A DNA stretch of 64,000 nucleotides from Acanthopleura granulata (Eukaryota; Mollusca; Polyplacophora; Chitonida; Chitonidae): contig JABBOT010000080.1 of the NCBI GenBank assembly GCA_016165875.1, forward strand, positions 41,291,477-41,355,476, read 5' to 3'. Shown piece after piece: positions 15,201-30,200 of the stretch (positions are counted from its first letter, which is position 1; every line of letters starts with the position of its first letter). The notes under the pieces are model-generated. The model made no database searches, was not told the origin of the DNA, and saw nothing but the letters and a program-made list of their open reading frames with translations. A program made the translations under genes and the position numbers.

Positions 15201-18200
15201 TGCTAAATTTGTGGCGTGCATGTCACTTCGCTATGTACATGTAGAGCAACTAGATTACTAAGGTCAGATATTCCATTCTGAATGTGGAAATACAGTTTAA
15301 CTCACATGCCAGTGTGTCTGAAAGCTTTGTAAGACATGCTTGTGGATTAACATGTGCAAGTATTGCTAATTCTGCAAAGATACTTATTAAATTAACCAGC
15401 GTTATATCTAGGGCCTGACAGCATCCATAAGTTCTGCATCCCCAGTGCATGATTCGGATACTGATTTGATTCATTTGCCTTAAACACTCCATGTGTTTCT
15501 CCTTCATCATTGTAAACTACATGGTGATTGCTTGACTTGGTATGAATCAGGCCTTCTGTATTTCTTTATAAACTTTCTGAGTTCTTTGTTAGTGGTTTTT
15601 GGTTGAACTTTGTTTTGGAAATTGGCCTTATTATTATTGACCTGGAATGTCCCAGTTGGTTGACGACTGGTATGGGAATGTCTGTTTCTATGTCTGGATC
15701 TGGATGATCGGCCTATTGTTAGTATACTTAAGCTGATAAAACTTTGCAGCACTGACCGGGTTTGCTCTTGATTATACTTCTGGGTAGAAGAGTACAGCCT
15801 ATCCAACTCTATCTAGGATTCGTTATTTGCCGTGTTCAAGAGTATTCTGAAGGAGCAGACATTTTATGGCCAGTGAACAGAGGAGGGTATGAATATTTAA
15901 ACCAGTTTGTCTGCAAAGAGAATGTTAAATTCTCGGTGAACGCTTTCTTGTATGGATAATAAAACCTAGATCAATCGACCCTTCCCTGCCTTGCTGAAGC
16001 TACTGACATCCAGGGTAATACAGCAGTGGTTTATGGCAATCAGATTTTTAGTCCCGCTTTTAAATTTCACAGTAATTTGTTATAAAGGCATAGCCATCAG
16101 TCTCACAACATCAGTGCACTTTAAAACCTGATATTTGACAACTTTTTTTGTCTCTTTACGGGCACATGGTAAAACAAACTTGTGTCTTCTGTTCTGTATT
16201 CTAAAATACATTTTAAGTCACTGTCTACAAAATTGCTGCATATATTGGCCTAAGTAACAGCAGAAAAAGTAATGTACAGACACAGTCTATTCTTTTTTTG
16301 ATGACACAAACAAAAATGAGGCAAAAGTTTAACTTCTGCATCATAATATATTCATTAGCTTTCCCCAGCAGGCACATGTGCTAATACCAAACTCAGAAGT
16401 TCAAAAATGGAAGTTTTCCTGGCTGTAGATAGCATTTCCATGGCAATATTAAACATCTGTGAACTTCTGGAAATCATTACAATGACCAACCAGACAATTG
16501 AAGTAATTGTCCATATTTAATATCATGCACACCTGAGCAAGGGGCATGGTATTCATAATTACCAGGGGAAAGTTGCACAAAGCGATTTGGCAGTTTAGAC
16601 TAGAATTGTCATCCAGATTAAACTCTTAAATACATATATTTTATGTATCAAATTGAAGAAATGTGACATGACTTTGTACAGTTTAGTACAATATCATCCG
16701 ATTGTGAGCATACTTTGTTGCTATGATGTGGCGGAAATTTAAGTCCTGCATGACATTTTAAATCTACATGTGTAACCATTTATTCAGATACTTTGTTTTT
16801 TAAAAAAGCATTAAAGTTTTGAACTTTATAACCCAAACTGTCTGTGTGAAAGGCATTAGTACCACACAGATCTCTTTTCTGTTTTACTTTGTGAAGCGGT
16901 TCTTCACATTTATGGGTGGAAGAAACCTGAGTGATGGGGCGTAAAATATTGACTGTAGCAAGTTCAATATACTGACAAATTGTACCACTTGTGACATGCA
17001 CATATGCACACGGAAGCTTCACAGTGGCCACTGGAGTGTCTTCATCTGGCTGTTGTCCCCACACGCATGAAATGGCTGCGGAAGATTGAGTACAGTGATT
17101 CAAAGACCACTCATGAAAATAAGTCATTACAATGGAATTTGAATTTTTTTCTTTTGTTTTCTGTCTGCAGATCCATGTGAGGGATATGAATGTCCAGTGG
17201 CTCAAGTCTGTCAGCTAGATGAGAAACGGAAACCAGTGTGCCGTTGTAATGACCTCTGTCATTACGACTTTTCCCCAGTTTGTGCCAGCAATGGCCGCAC
17301 CTACAGCAACGACTGTCTCATGCGAGTGGAGGCGTGCAAAACCAGGAAAGAGATTCACGTTGTCTTCCGTGGGGATTGTAACAAAGGTGAGGTCAGCATG
17401 CATACTGATATAGTAATGTGATACAGGTAGTTTAGTTTTATATACACGTTTATTTCTTACATTGTTGACAGTTCTTTGGAAAGGCATTGTGGGAGATATG
17501 TTGCAATGGCCAGAGACAATGACTCAATGCACACCTGTCTGTCCTGAGTGCTCAGTATAGGATAAATCGTTAGCGCACTGTGGTTGCCAAGGAAACAGCG
17601 TTTTACTGCTGCACATCTTTTCAACCTTATTCATATCTGCTCATAAAATATCTTGTTACTAACAACTTTATCAGCATACAATAACCATCAAAACCAGTCC
17701 TACTTTATACATCAGAGGGGCAAAATATTGGACAACTCAAATTTGTGAATTTTGTCCTTTGGAATTAGAAGATAAACACATCATAAAAATGCCTGCTTCT
17801 TCAGCAGTTGTGCTTTCCTAATTTTTTTCAGTCATATCACAAGGTTGTCTTCTTGTAACAGGCTTTGCCTCAGTGCCAGTGTTTTCGTAGTGCAGACTGA
17901 CAGGAACATGATTTCAATGACTTCATGATAGGCAACATTTGCTGACGATAATCACAGTGTAGTGAGACTGAGACAACCAGTTCTTGGCACATCCTTTAAT
18001 ATCGAGTGCCAAACATAAAAGTACTAGTTTTAGAGCTTTGACTAGACATGTCCTGACTTGAGAATCAAGCAAAGACTCTACCACCATAGTTGGGTCCATA
18101 ATTCACTGGTGTTCCAGCAACCTAGACATTAATCCAAATAGCTGTTTCGAGTGAGTATGACCGAGATTTCTTCACTATGGGACAAGCAATCCCATGTGTC

Positions 18201-21200
18201 TATGTTATGTTAAAGCCTTGTAATTTTTGACTGTCACACACATTTCAGTAGATTTCAAGTATTTTATGGGAGCCCTTGTGAGGTTTGAGACTTCAAAATA
18301 CATGGACTCTGGGACAAATTCAAATTGCCAACTTAGAACACACACAAAAATTTAAACTGAGCTGAATACTAGGCTGCAGCTGACGTATATATAAAGTGAA
18401 GGCATAGGCTTGAATGACGTGATTAAATTTATCTCAGGTGTGACACAAATTTTCACACCAAAGAGTGTGTTTTAAAGGCAAATTAGTGTCTTGACATTAT
18501 TTTGGATGATCAAAATTACACTTTACCTACAGGACATCATTCAACCTCTCAGAATCAGGAAAAATTAGCAACTTAGTCATCAACGAAATTATAGATTAAA
18601 AATGCTACCTTTTGGTTTGATCTATGGAGCATGTGAGAGGTAAATGTGGTCAACTACTGCTGACAGTTCCATGGACTAGCGCAATCATTTATTTGCCTTG
18701 GAGTAGCAGAAAGTCCTCTGAGCACAGCGTCTCAGCCATAGCTGACTTGAGACAAGACCCTAAGGAACAATGGTCTTGAGCTAAATCAATACTTGAAGTT
18801 GTGTATTGCCCTGAACATGCCATCTGCTGTTTGACCCGCTGGATCTTACATGCTGTGTACTGAACAGTAGTTATACCGCAGTCACCACTTTCTCCAGCTT
18901 ACATGTACAAACCGACGGCTTTGCCTTGCCGAAAAAAATCCCTTTCTTCCTTGGAAGAGAACGAGGTATTGATTTGCCTAAATTAACTTTTCTTGGCTGG
19001 GCCACAGATGTCGGTCATAGTAATTGGGTATTCGGTTGAAACGTGCCGGTAGGAATCCACCGTGGCCGGCAAGTCAAATGCATTCATCGGTCATCCTGAA
19101 CCCTTTCACCGTGTGGCGGTGTGATTCAAATCTGTCTGTGGTGTCATCAGCATGGGATGCGATTCTCATTACAATCCTTCTGGAGGCCCTTTTAGTCGAC
19201 ACAGACATTTAAGGGATGATTGTTGCCATGCCAACATAGCCGTATTTACAGTCATTTCAATAACTGTATATTAATTAAGCTTCAGAAACATATCTAACGT
19301 GGTTATTGCCAACAAAATTGCAATCACTGACATTTGTCTGACAGTATCTTTATTGCTATTGTTTAGGTAGTGAACTTTCTTGGTATATTAGCTCAGAATT
19401 CTGCATATTGTCAACAATAAATGTCAAATGCCTGACCAGTGGTGTCCCTTGTGCCTTGCAATGGCAGCTTGCGTCGATGAGGGATTAACCACTGTCCTCT
19501 GGCAATGCATGTGCAATAGGCTTCCTGTTTCCCCACAAAACGTCATTGCAAAGGTAGAACTGAACAATAGAAAACACAGCTTAGGCCTGAATTACTTTAG
19601 ATAAGAGATGTTCCCAGGTGGCCTGCCATATTAAATGGACTGTGACATTACATCTCTTAGAATCAGACCGAAAACCCAAATAATAATATGTTACACCAGA
19701 CGCAAAGATTTTTCACATTTACATGACCGTCAGTTTTGTAGGAGGAGAGGAAACCAGATTGCACTGAGGCAGGGTAAACAATTGGCTTCTGACAAAATAC
19801 AAACTTTCCTAAGTGGTGGAAGGCCTTTGATGTTCATTGATTGTAAAACTGTACAAACAGCCACATGAGTACTGCTGACTGCATGTTGTCACCAAAGCCC
19901 CAGGGACAGTGTAAGTAGAGTATTCTAGAATTCTAGAAACTCCTTGTCCAAGGCCCAGGATTGTACCAGTAGTATTTGTGGTTAATGGTGGGGCACTTGA
20001 CCACTAAGCCAAGTCCCCAGTATAACAATATTGACTCTCTTTGTTAAAATCATATTCTCAGTTGACTATTCCACCATCTTGTGCATTCATTGTCACTTCT
20101 TATCAGTAGTATAGAACTGGTTTAGAAAAATGTCCTCGTGTTCTACCTTGTCCAGGAAATATTCCTTTCTATTTTTTTTTCTTTTTTGTGGGTGGGAAGG
20201 TGATCATATTCCTTTTCTTCATCACTAGCTTTACTCTTGGCAGTACCATTTTCCTTAACCACATTTGAATTCCCATATCTCCACGTGTGGATACTTGTTT
20301 AATATTGCCTTTCCATTTACAGCTAATTGTTGCCATGGTAACCCCGTTGCATTTGTTGATCTATAAAGACCTGCTTATCATAGAGGATCTCACACAAGTG
20401 GTCATCGCATGTGAAAGTTATGAAATGAGTTGAGTAAATTTTGAGCTTGTTGCAAACTTTAGCAAGCAACAAACACAAAATTGAATCAACCAGTTTCATA
20501 AGTGTCATAAGGGATGACCACAAATGTGAGATTCTGTTTATCACATAGCTGGATCGGGAAATTTATGAGAAAACAACAGCAAAAAAATCACATCACTTCT
20601 GGATAAATTTCATGACAGAACTGGAAGCGCGTGCAAGTGCCCCATCACTACTTCAACAGTGAACGCATGCCTCCGCAACAGTAAATTAGTTCAACGAAAA
20701 ACCTTAATGTATCTAGGGAATATATTATATAGAGAGAATCGGAGTTAAGAATATATTAAAGTATTAAAGATAAAATCATTTTAAATGGAAAATTAGATGA
20801 ATATTCGCATCTCCCATGAAACAACCTTGTAAGTTGCAGTCCGGTATGGTTTGCAATAGATGGAAACGATGAAACTGTCAGCCAGAAAAAGGAGAATATT
20901 TCGTGACTTCCGCCATGCACAAGGCATAGGACTGTTGCCACATCTGGATGATATTGTTTTTCAAGTTGGCCTATTCTGTGATGGTCTTAATACAGTTCGC
21001 ATAAGTGCTAAGCATATTCCAGATAGGCTGCGGTGGTGATCGGTGCAGATTTGAGATGGATTTACGGGACAGAGAGTTTCGGTTTTGGTTTTTATCTCCA
21101 AGTTCACAGAGAATTTGCATTCAATTGCTGACAACCCATGGTGCTGATAGCTGTTTGTACGGCTGTAAGTGTTAATGGGTATGATGTTTTTGAGGACTGA

Positions 21201-24200
21201 ATTTTCCATTTTTTGACTCAGAGTAAGTAATCATACGGTCGTTCATTTCATGGACGAGATTGGAGATGTTTACGGAAACTTTGCCTACAATATTATATGG
21301 TCAGTGAGACATTTGTTTCATGAGAAAACGGCAGACGTAATTGCAGTTCATCATTTAGGACCTCTTATTTTAACCGTGCAACGGACGGCCTAAAATATGG
21401 TAGTGGCGTTGTGTTTGCTGCTAAATAAAAAAAATTGTTCGAATGACAAAAATCCCCTGCCAAAAAAAAGGCCTCTGTGGTCTGTTTCGTCTCTCCACAT
21501 AATGCAGAGGATTTGTTCTTCCCATGCTCTGCAGCCAATCAAATGTTTCAAAAAGTGTTATATACCTAGAGTAATATGCAAAATTTGTCATGGATGAATG
21601 AAAACTACATCAGTTATGTGATAAATATAGATTTTGATAGATTACATAAAACCTACCTGTATGTGTGTAATTACCAATATTAAATTGTCATTTCTTAGTG
21701 CATCATGGTGGGTCCCATGACATTATTTTGTTCATTTGTATTGGGTCCATATTGTTTTTACGCATTATGATACAGATTCTTTCGGCCATACCACAGCCTG
21801 TTAGCTTTAATTCAGCCTTTGATGCTGCAGGTTCAAATCCATCATAAGCTAGATCATTTGCAGCATTGTATCATGGCCGAAGGACCTTGGGTTTTCTCTG
21901 AGGACAGGTTCAAATCCAGCCTCCACTAGTTCATTTGTGACACTGTTTCAGGAGATTTGTCAGGTCAGGCAAAGGACAATGGTTTGTCCTACCCATAAAT
22001 CTGACCTCCATTGGATAAGTGATCTGTTTTTGAGCATAGCATATAACCCAATTAAAACAAAATAAATTTAATGCTTTTTGTAATAAAATTGACTCCTTCC
22101 GTAACTTGTGTTATGTGAGGAATGAAGTTCTCAAGTAATGTATATGAAATTAATAACTTTGTTTCAGTCAATGATAGTTCGAACATATATTAATGTTTAT
22201 GCGGTACATTTGAGATGACTTGCTATTGCTAATTTGTGTTGATTATATGCATTACATCAGAGATTAAAATTGGTATTGCAAACTTGTACTAACATCTGTG
22301 TTGTAACACTCACTCGCCATATATGCCTGTTGGTGTCTATAAAAGCATTAATGGTTATTAACTATTAATCAACTGTTATTGTCAGATGGTTTTATTAATA
22401 TCCTAACACTAATATTGATGAACATAGAAAAGTAAGTGATCTGTAAGGCTGGTAACTGTGGAGAGTCTAACAATAAAACAAATCTTAAGTAGCAAGATTG
22501 AGTTGCCACAGTAACTAACGAAAACTCTCTTTATAGACCCAACAGGTGGAACCGTGGATGATGGCACTAATCATGGTAAACTGACCTCAAAATCATAATC
22601 CGTCCAAGTCTCATTTCAAATCAACTCCTTCTCTGTCTGTCCAACATTTTTAATATTTGCACAATAAAGTTAGTGTGTCATTTATGTACAATGCATCTGT
22701 ACTGTGAAATTCTGGCAAGGGTTTGAACATTTGATGTCCTGTCCCCAATTTGCCCTTGAAGTATAAAGGAATGACCAAAATGACCTTCAGTATGTTTGAC
22801 CTTTATAAATAAACTTCCTCTGAAGTAAAACTTCCATTTTATTTGCTGTCAAAAAGCAAAATGAAATTTACACTCATGTATTTATTGATCAAGATTATAA
22901 TTTTATTTTTCAAAATTTAGTCAGTTCTGTCCAGATACTTCTTTTTAGCTGATTTGGCAGTTTCTGAGAACCGACATCTGTACACCTTGTACAGGTATTT
23001 GATGTCTGGAACGAAAAAGCGTTTAATTGGAAAGAAACATTAAAAATGAAGTAAGTATCAGAAGAAAATCCTTTAAACTTGTATCTGAAAATACCTGTAC
23101 CTTCACAAAGCATTTTCTGCATCTTTATGTTCACATTTGGCTGCATTTTGTTTAGTGAAATAAAAATCTAAAAAAGTATTGAAGGTTTATTAAGATACAG
23201 TTTTTCTGCTGCTGCTTACTTCATTTTCAGTGGTTTTTCTTTCGTTTAACTTAACTCTTTACTCATTTTATTTAATTATTTAATTTTATGAAATTGTACC
23301 TGCTATTTAATCACAACCATATAGATTTATAACAGTATGCTGTTGTGTAAATACTTGTATGTCCGTACCAGAAAGACAACTGTTTTCTCGATTTGAATAT
23401 CCACACTGCAAAAGACATTATTGCCCTTCGTGTTATGATAGAGACATGCCAGTTGGCTGTTAACGAATATCCCATTCTAATTGGCTTCTTTGATGTTCTA
23501 ACAAGCCAGTGTAAATCAAAAGTTGCACCTTGCCAAGATTGATCAGTCCATAGTAGCAGGTATTGCACAAACGCGCAGTCCGTAATCACATGCAGAATTT
23601 TTAATCTTTTATTTATGTTGATGATTCCAGTTTATGTTGATTCACTTGTGGTGTTATGTGGAAAGTCCTTCATTTTATTATTTTCTTTCAAATAAATGTA
23701 TGTGTACTCTAAATTTCTGATAACAATTTTCCTATAATAGGTACTTGTGGAGTTGTTCTCTTTAGACATTGAAAAAGGGATTGATGCAAAGCATTGAAAA
23801 TAAAGTTTCCTAAATATTGGGGTTGTATTTTAAACATTTAAACTTTTATTTCTAAATCAAGAGGGTTCAAGGCTCCAATAATCCATGTATTAAAAATCAG
23901 TTGCATATAAAAAAATTTTAAATGTGTATCAATCTTTCTAAAACCCAAGTTGTCAATTAAAGACTCCAAAAAGTAGATACATAGAATTCTGAAGAATGAT
24001 CCAGATTTACTGAGTTTTTATTATTTTTTCCAATATTTTGCTGTTGTCTGTTTTACCTGCCGCACAATTTTCTTTCAGAATGATTTGCTAAACATTTGCC
24101 ATTTGTGTAGTTTTTCAGACATATTTCCTAAACTTTAAAAACAACTGAATTCTCTGGTGTTTTTAGGGTTATTTTTTGTCGTGACCCTCGGTGTTGTGTG

Positions 24201-27200
24201 TGTTTTAAAATAGACATTTAGCGGGTCTCTTTTGATCATGTAAGAAGCTGTAGACTTGTCATCCTAAATACTCCTTTTGAATGTTTATAATGAATTTTTT
24301 TCAACTCTGTCATTTGTGTTGTGGTATTTTATTACAATCTTTGCATGAATTATAAAATTTCAAAACTGAATTTGAATTTGCCAGGGGCCTTCCAGTTTAT
24401 TAAAAAAGATGTTGGTAAAAAAAATAATTGAATTATTTAGCACTAAAATAAAATATTCTTCAAACATTAAATTATTGCCTAAACTTATTCCCAATTTAAA
24501 CAGACAAAATAAATGAGCTGGCAATAAAGGACCCTGGCTTATGTTCAAATACTCTTGTAGATATGATAAATGTTTACATTTACATGTGCAATTTCTTAAT
24601 TGTTTAAACTTTAATTTTCGTAGCATTTAAACTATATAAAGGATAAATGTACATGCAGAATACTTCCTATGTTTTCTGTTGTTGATTACATCCATCCTAC
24701 GCTAATATCATTGGAAAATCATATAATAAAAATTTAACCATCCATTATTAATTGAATGAGTAATAATATGATTCAAACTAACTGCTTTGTATTTGTTGAG
24801 TTAAATTTGTTAAAACTCAACCAATAACTAAATCTTCTTTCTGTCGTAATGTTTCTTTGAAATAATACGAAAAATAAAAAAAATGAATAAACTCTTCAGT
24901 TAAAGACATATACTGCTTTTTATGACAGGCAGATAAACACAAAACAGTACGTGCAGCTAGGATTTTGCTAAGCCAGGTGTTATTTGTGGGTTGTTATGTG
25001 TTACCAGTGTTCTGTCTACTTATCTTGCAGAAAATAATCCCTGCAGTCGTTTGCAATGCAGTATGGGTGAGGAATGCAATATCGACAGACAAGGGAGAGC
25101 AACTTGTGTGTGCCCACAGCCTTGCGAGCCTGTTTTGCGACCAGTGTGTGGCACTGACCAAGTCACCTACGATAATGAGTGTGAGCTTCGTCGCCAGTCC
25201 TGTGTTCAGAGAAAGGCCGTCTCTATTGACTTCAGCGGCCCATGTGGTGAGTTCCTTGATATCATGCACTTTATTTAAACTTGAGTATGTATTGTAAAAT
25301 GAAGCATATTGTGATAAAGAAAGAGCATGGTTCCGAAAGCATGCCGTACAATGACAGATATTTTATTTTATATGTTAAATTTAATATAGAAAGATAAATG
25401 TATACATATTTGGTATTACATTTTGATTACTATGTAGTCTGTGGCATGTTGTATACAATGTTCTTTTGTTTTTAAAACAGTATTTTAAAAATTTATTTTT
25501 AAAAATGATATTCAAATAGCACATAATGGATGGAAATGAAGTTCATCTGTATTTCTGTAAAATGTTTAGAACACATGGCATCAACTGAATAATTAGGTGC
25601 CGTAAAACAATTACAAAACATATACATAAATCAGCTTGTCATTTGAGTTATTTGGAAAATTACAAAGTCAGGAAAAAACGAAATCTTGATCTGTTTTTTT
25701 TTTCAATGTATCTATAATATTTTTTTAATTATATGAAAAAATGCAGTTATTATGCAGTATGTTTTTACATGAATTCGTGTTTATATTACTCCTTATTCTC
25801 CAGACTATTCTGTTTGTTTTATATTGCATGATTAAGTTCTCAGGTGGATGTGGCATTACAGGGATAAAGGTGAATAGAAAGCAAAAATTAGTGGTGTGGT
25901 CAAGAAGGGCATTGTCCCGTGGTGACCTTTACAGACTTTTCAGTGTGTGGAAAGCTGCAAACGGTCAGATCTCTCAAAGCTTCGTGTCCCTCTCACATAA
26001 CCCAAACCTTATTCAGCACAAAGTTATGTTTAGACGCTTTTATCTTTACCACATAACTCACTTGTCTAAGAGCGCAGTACAGATATGCACATGGATTTAA
26101 ACATTAGAATCTGTCTCATGCCAGATGAACGTTGGCTCCATTTTAAAGGTCTTCCAAATAATCAACTTAACTGCAAATAATAAAAGCCAAAGTGCTTCTG
26201 AAATCAGATTTGATGGGAAACCTTTCCTGCCTAAAAGTGAACCGGACCAAGCTGTGTAGTCCATTTTTCTTTCTTGCCTTTTGTGGTATTTTAGTACTCA
26301 TGTATTACAAGAGAACAGTGAATGATCAATTTGGCTTGAACACAAGGCACAAGAAAAGGAATCCATTATTTGTGTCTGTAACTTTCTGTATTTTAAAGGA
26401 TCATTATGAATGTGACAGCAATGGAGGCCTGATAAAGAGCAGTCCTAACAATATGCTACACAAGCTAGTGTTGTGCAAGCTAGGTCTCATTACTGTCCAT
26501 TTTGAAATGACATCTATTCGAATAATGTTTTTTGGACAGGTAAACTTAAATGGCACCATCTTTTGTAATTTTAAATATCTTTATGGAAGTAATTGTAATG
26601 ATCCATATATATAAGGTCACTTGCGTTGACCTTCAGTGCTTGAGTATTTACCCACCTTGCACAGTGTTGTTTTTCTCTTCAGTAGGATTTTATTAGAAAG
26701 CCTCTTTTTTTTTTTACCAAAAGCATACTGCTCTGTAGGCTAAGGAAAGGTTAGGTGTCATAAATGCATGAGACTTGCAGTGTCATGATTTTGTCTTATT
26801 TTTTATATGTACACATTTCACAGCCTGCATTTCTGCTCAGTTTTGCTGTTTTGGATCTGTTGTTTGCATGTGTATTGCATGCAATGGACATGTTTTATTC
26901 AACTATCTGTGCATTTCATTGTAAACATGTTCTAGACCTGTACTATCTGTGTTGTTGTATGAGTTAACAAGATATTCATTTACATATATTCAGTTTTTAG
27001 TGGTCACACAAATTTGAAAGGTGATCGAAAGCATGTTGTTAGCATGCAATAAGCATGTGATTGTTCTAGAAAAAGGTTTCACAAGACACATGCATGAATG
27101 TAGAGGAAATCCTAGGATTGCATTTTCCAAGCTTTATTGGATTGATTTGGTATATACATAGTTGTGTACTGAAGTCCAAGAAATGAACATTTTAGTACTT

Positions 27201-30200
27201 GAGTGATAAATTTCTGTGAAAGAGCGGTACATTTATACCTCAGTTTTCAAGATAAATTCTCAAGATAAATTCATAAGTTTTGTTTAGAAGTAATGGAATA
27301 AATGATTTGAAGCATTATCCTGCAATGTTCTCAGCTACATGAAGCATTATCCTGCAATGTTCTCAGCTACATGAAGCATTATCCTGCAATGTTCTCAGCT
27401 ACATGGCAGCAACAGGTCATAAATACAATCACTGGAATATGGTCCTAGTGTCAGAATGTCAGGCTCAGTTATAATCCACTGAAATATGTGTAGTATTGTT
27501 AATTTAATGTTTGAACAGATGTGCTCAGCATTTCTCACCATGATCAAAACCACTTTTGTAATGAATGTTTTAAACACTAGGCAGAGCAGTTCAAGAAATG
27601 GGAGTCAGTGTGCCTTTCGGGATTTTTCTCATATTCTGTAGCATCGATTACAACAATGATCAACAAGTTGCCTTGATATCTGTTTGTATTGGTTCACATT
27701 TTGCCTTAAGAATACAGTCCTTGATTTTAAACAATTCCTCAATCTTAAATCTTAATTTGAGTTAGTTATCTATATTGGTTTTATTGTCTTTCCATATAAA
27801 GATGTTTGATATTCTCATCTTTACCTGGACATGCTAGAAATAATAGGGCTTTCATTATTCTGTCTACTCTGGGTTTTAGATGATGTAGTAAATGTATAAT
27901 TTAATCTACTTGAACTATTTGGAACCTCTCTCTCATCGTTACAGTATATGAAAGATGCTTTTAAGAGACATAAGGAAAGTCGTACGTAAAGCATGTGTGT
28001 AATATGTGCAGAGCAGTGCTGGATATTTCTTTTTTATAAAATCACAGAAAGTATTTCTGAAGTGTAGTTTGTGCAACAGAGATGTGTAGATCATATAGTT
28101 AGGAAGACCACACGTTGTGTATACTCATCACAGAATCAGTCTGTTAAATACTGGGTATTACTTTTTGAACAATTGAATATACATGTACACATAACTTAGA
28201 CAAAAATATTACTGGCACAGTATGAAGTTGGGAGGGTTGCCAGATATCTGGAGAATTGATGTAGTTTCCTCCACACATAAGGCAGAGTGCTAATGCTGAA
28301 GGAGTTAAATATGCTCAAATAGGAAATAGAACCTAAATGAATAAATTAATTACTGCCACAATATTTAAACATAGCAGTATAGAAATACACTTTACTCAAC
28401 TCGTTGTAAGCATCTGTGTTAATGATCCTTCACATCAGCTACCAAAACGAACGAAAAGCTCATGTAGGAAGAAGTAGCCAAATGTCGTTGTAATGTTAGT
28501 AACATATTCCTGTGAGTTTATGTCATTGCTTACCTGAATTGCTAACCCCCTAGGTATGGACGGCCCATGCCGTGGGACGGTTTGCGATCACGGAGCCAGC
28601 TGTGTGGTGAAGAGAGGTCTGCCAGTGTGTGAATGTCCCACCTGCTCAGAGGAATTCAAGCCGGTAAGTACACCGAGCATTTCATTCCGTGCAATTTTAG
28701 GCAAAATGACATTTGAAATATTGATAAAATCTTGGTCCCATTTTACGGTTGGTTGAAAATATCCTACTGACACATTTTACAGTTTATTAAATGATCACAG
28801 AGTTACATTTTACAGTTTGGTAAATGATCACAGAGTTACATTTTACAGTTTGGTAAATGATCGCACAGTTACATTTTACAGTTTGGTAAATGATCGCACA
28901 GTTACATTTTACAGTTTGGTAAATGATCGCACAGTTACATTTTACAGTTTGGTAAATAATCGCACAGTTACATTTTACAGTTTGGTAAATGATCACAGAA
29001 ATGATCGCACAGTTACATTTTACAGTTTGGTAAATGATCGCACAGTTACATTTTACAGTTTATTAAATGATCACAGAGTTACATTTTACAGTTTGGTAAA
29101 TGATCGCACAGTTACATTTTACAGTTTGGTAAATGATCGCACAGTTACATGTTACAGTTTGGTAAATGATCACACAGTTACATTTTACAGTTTGGTAAAT
29201 GATCACACAGTTACATTTTACAGTTTGGTAAATGATCACAGAGTTACATTTTACAGTTTGGTAAATGATCGCACAGTTACATTTTACAGTTTGGTAAATG
29301 ATCGCAGTTACATTTTACAGTTTGGTAAATGATCACAGAGTTACATTTTACAGTTTGGTAAATGATCGCACAGTTACATTTTACAGTTTGGTAAATGATC
29401 ACAGAGTTACATGTTACAGTTTGGTAAATGATCACACAGTTACATTTTACAGTTTGGTAAATGATCGCACAGTTACATTTTACAGTTTGGTAAATGATCG
29501 CACAGTTACATTTTACAGTTTGGTAAATGATCACAGAGTTACATTTTACAGTTTTGTAAATGATCGTACATTTACATTTTACAGTTTGGTAAATGATCAC
29601 ACAATTCTGTTGATACTTACATAGCAAATTGTGTCAGATTTATCTTTTTGGTTTGTCTATAGGTCTGTGGCACAGATGGAATTTCTTACACAAATGAGTG
29701 TAAACTTCGGATGGAGAACTGTGAAAGAAAAACCTATGTGGAAGTTAGACAACAAGGACTTTGTAGTAAGTATCAAACAATAAAGATAAAGCACAATCTG
29801 TAGTTGTTTACAGCCTGCATGTTTTTACTTCCAATCAACAGTAGGTCTGCTTAGTGGATAAGCGATATAATGGACTCGCCTGGAAGACCACAGCATTTGT
29901 TGAAACCGACAAGGTCATGCGCCTTGAATCCAGATCTTTTGCTTGCTCTGCTTTGACATTTCCAGAGTTCACACCACAATGTCTTAGAAATGCATGTATG
30001 TGTGTAATGGAAGATAGTTACCCAGAAACAGAAGCAGTTCCCAATGGTGTTAACATAACCAATGCATCCAAACAAGTACAACACATATGTTTAAACCTCA
30101 AAAGGTGCAGAAAATGTAAGTTTTGAAGAATTGCTATTGGGCACTGATGTTTACCCGGTGTTGCTCTGCTTCCTGTGCCCATAAAGTTGACCACAAATGT

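Larger units (their letters stand above)
3256..17170 (+). other. Agrin intron 1 (13.9 kb)
   Basis: The intron is bounded by GTAAGT at 3256 and CTGTCTGCAG ending at 17170. It contains a 24-bp minisatellite (3805-4046), a poly-G run near 3535-3547, a SINE with perfect target-site duplication (5009-5330), a 24-A tract (7613-7636) and two diverged copies of an unnamed dispersed repeat (8968-9212 and 15448-15705). I saw no Kazal or NtA exon. Short open frames scattered here have no recognisable domain and fit chance. Confidence 0.7.
17387..22536 (+). other. Agrin intron between Kazal 2 and the candidate microexon
   Basis: No coding similarity is seen across 5.1 kb. A tRNA-like relic is possible near 19948-20020 on the minus strand (GGCTTAGTGGTCAAGTGC and GGTACAATCCT read like boxes A and B). 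A degenerate SINE lies at about 21790-22070. Confidence 0.5.

Noticed and set aside
1..17170. NtA domain or extra Kazal exons upstream or in intron 1
   Set aside because: I scanned for Cys-rich Kazal cores (C-G/A-x-D/N-G-x-T-Y) and saw none besides those listed. An NtA exon could still lie left of the window.
25741..26614. Intronic ORFs of 119 and 140 codons
   Set aside because: No recognisable domain, AT-rich biased composition, no splice partners and no repeat-element similarity.
28787..29627. ORFs with [11 protein letters not shown] or [11 protein letters not shown] repeats
   Set aside because: Products of the 33-bp array inside the Kazal 4 intron, open on both strands.
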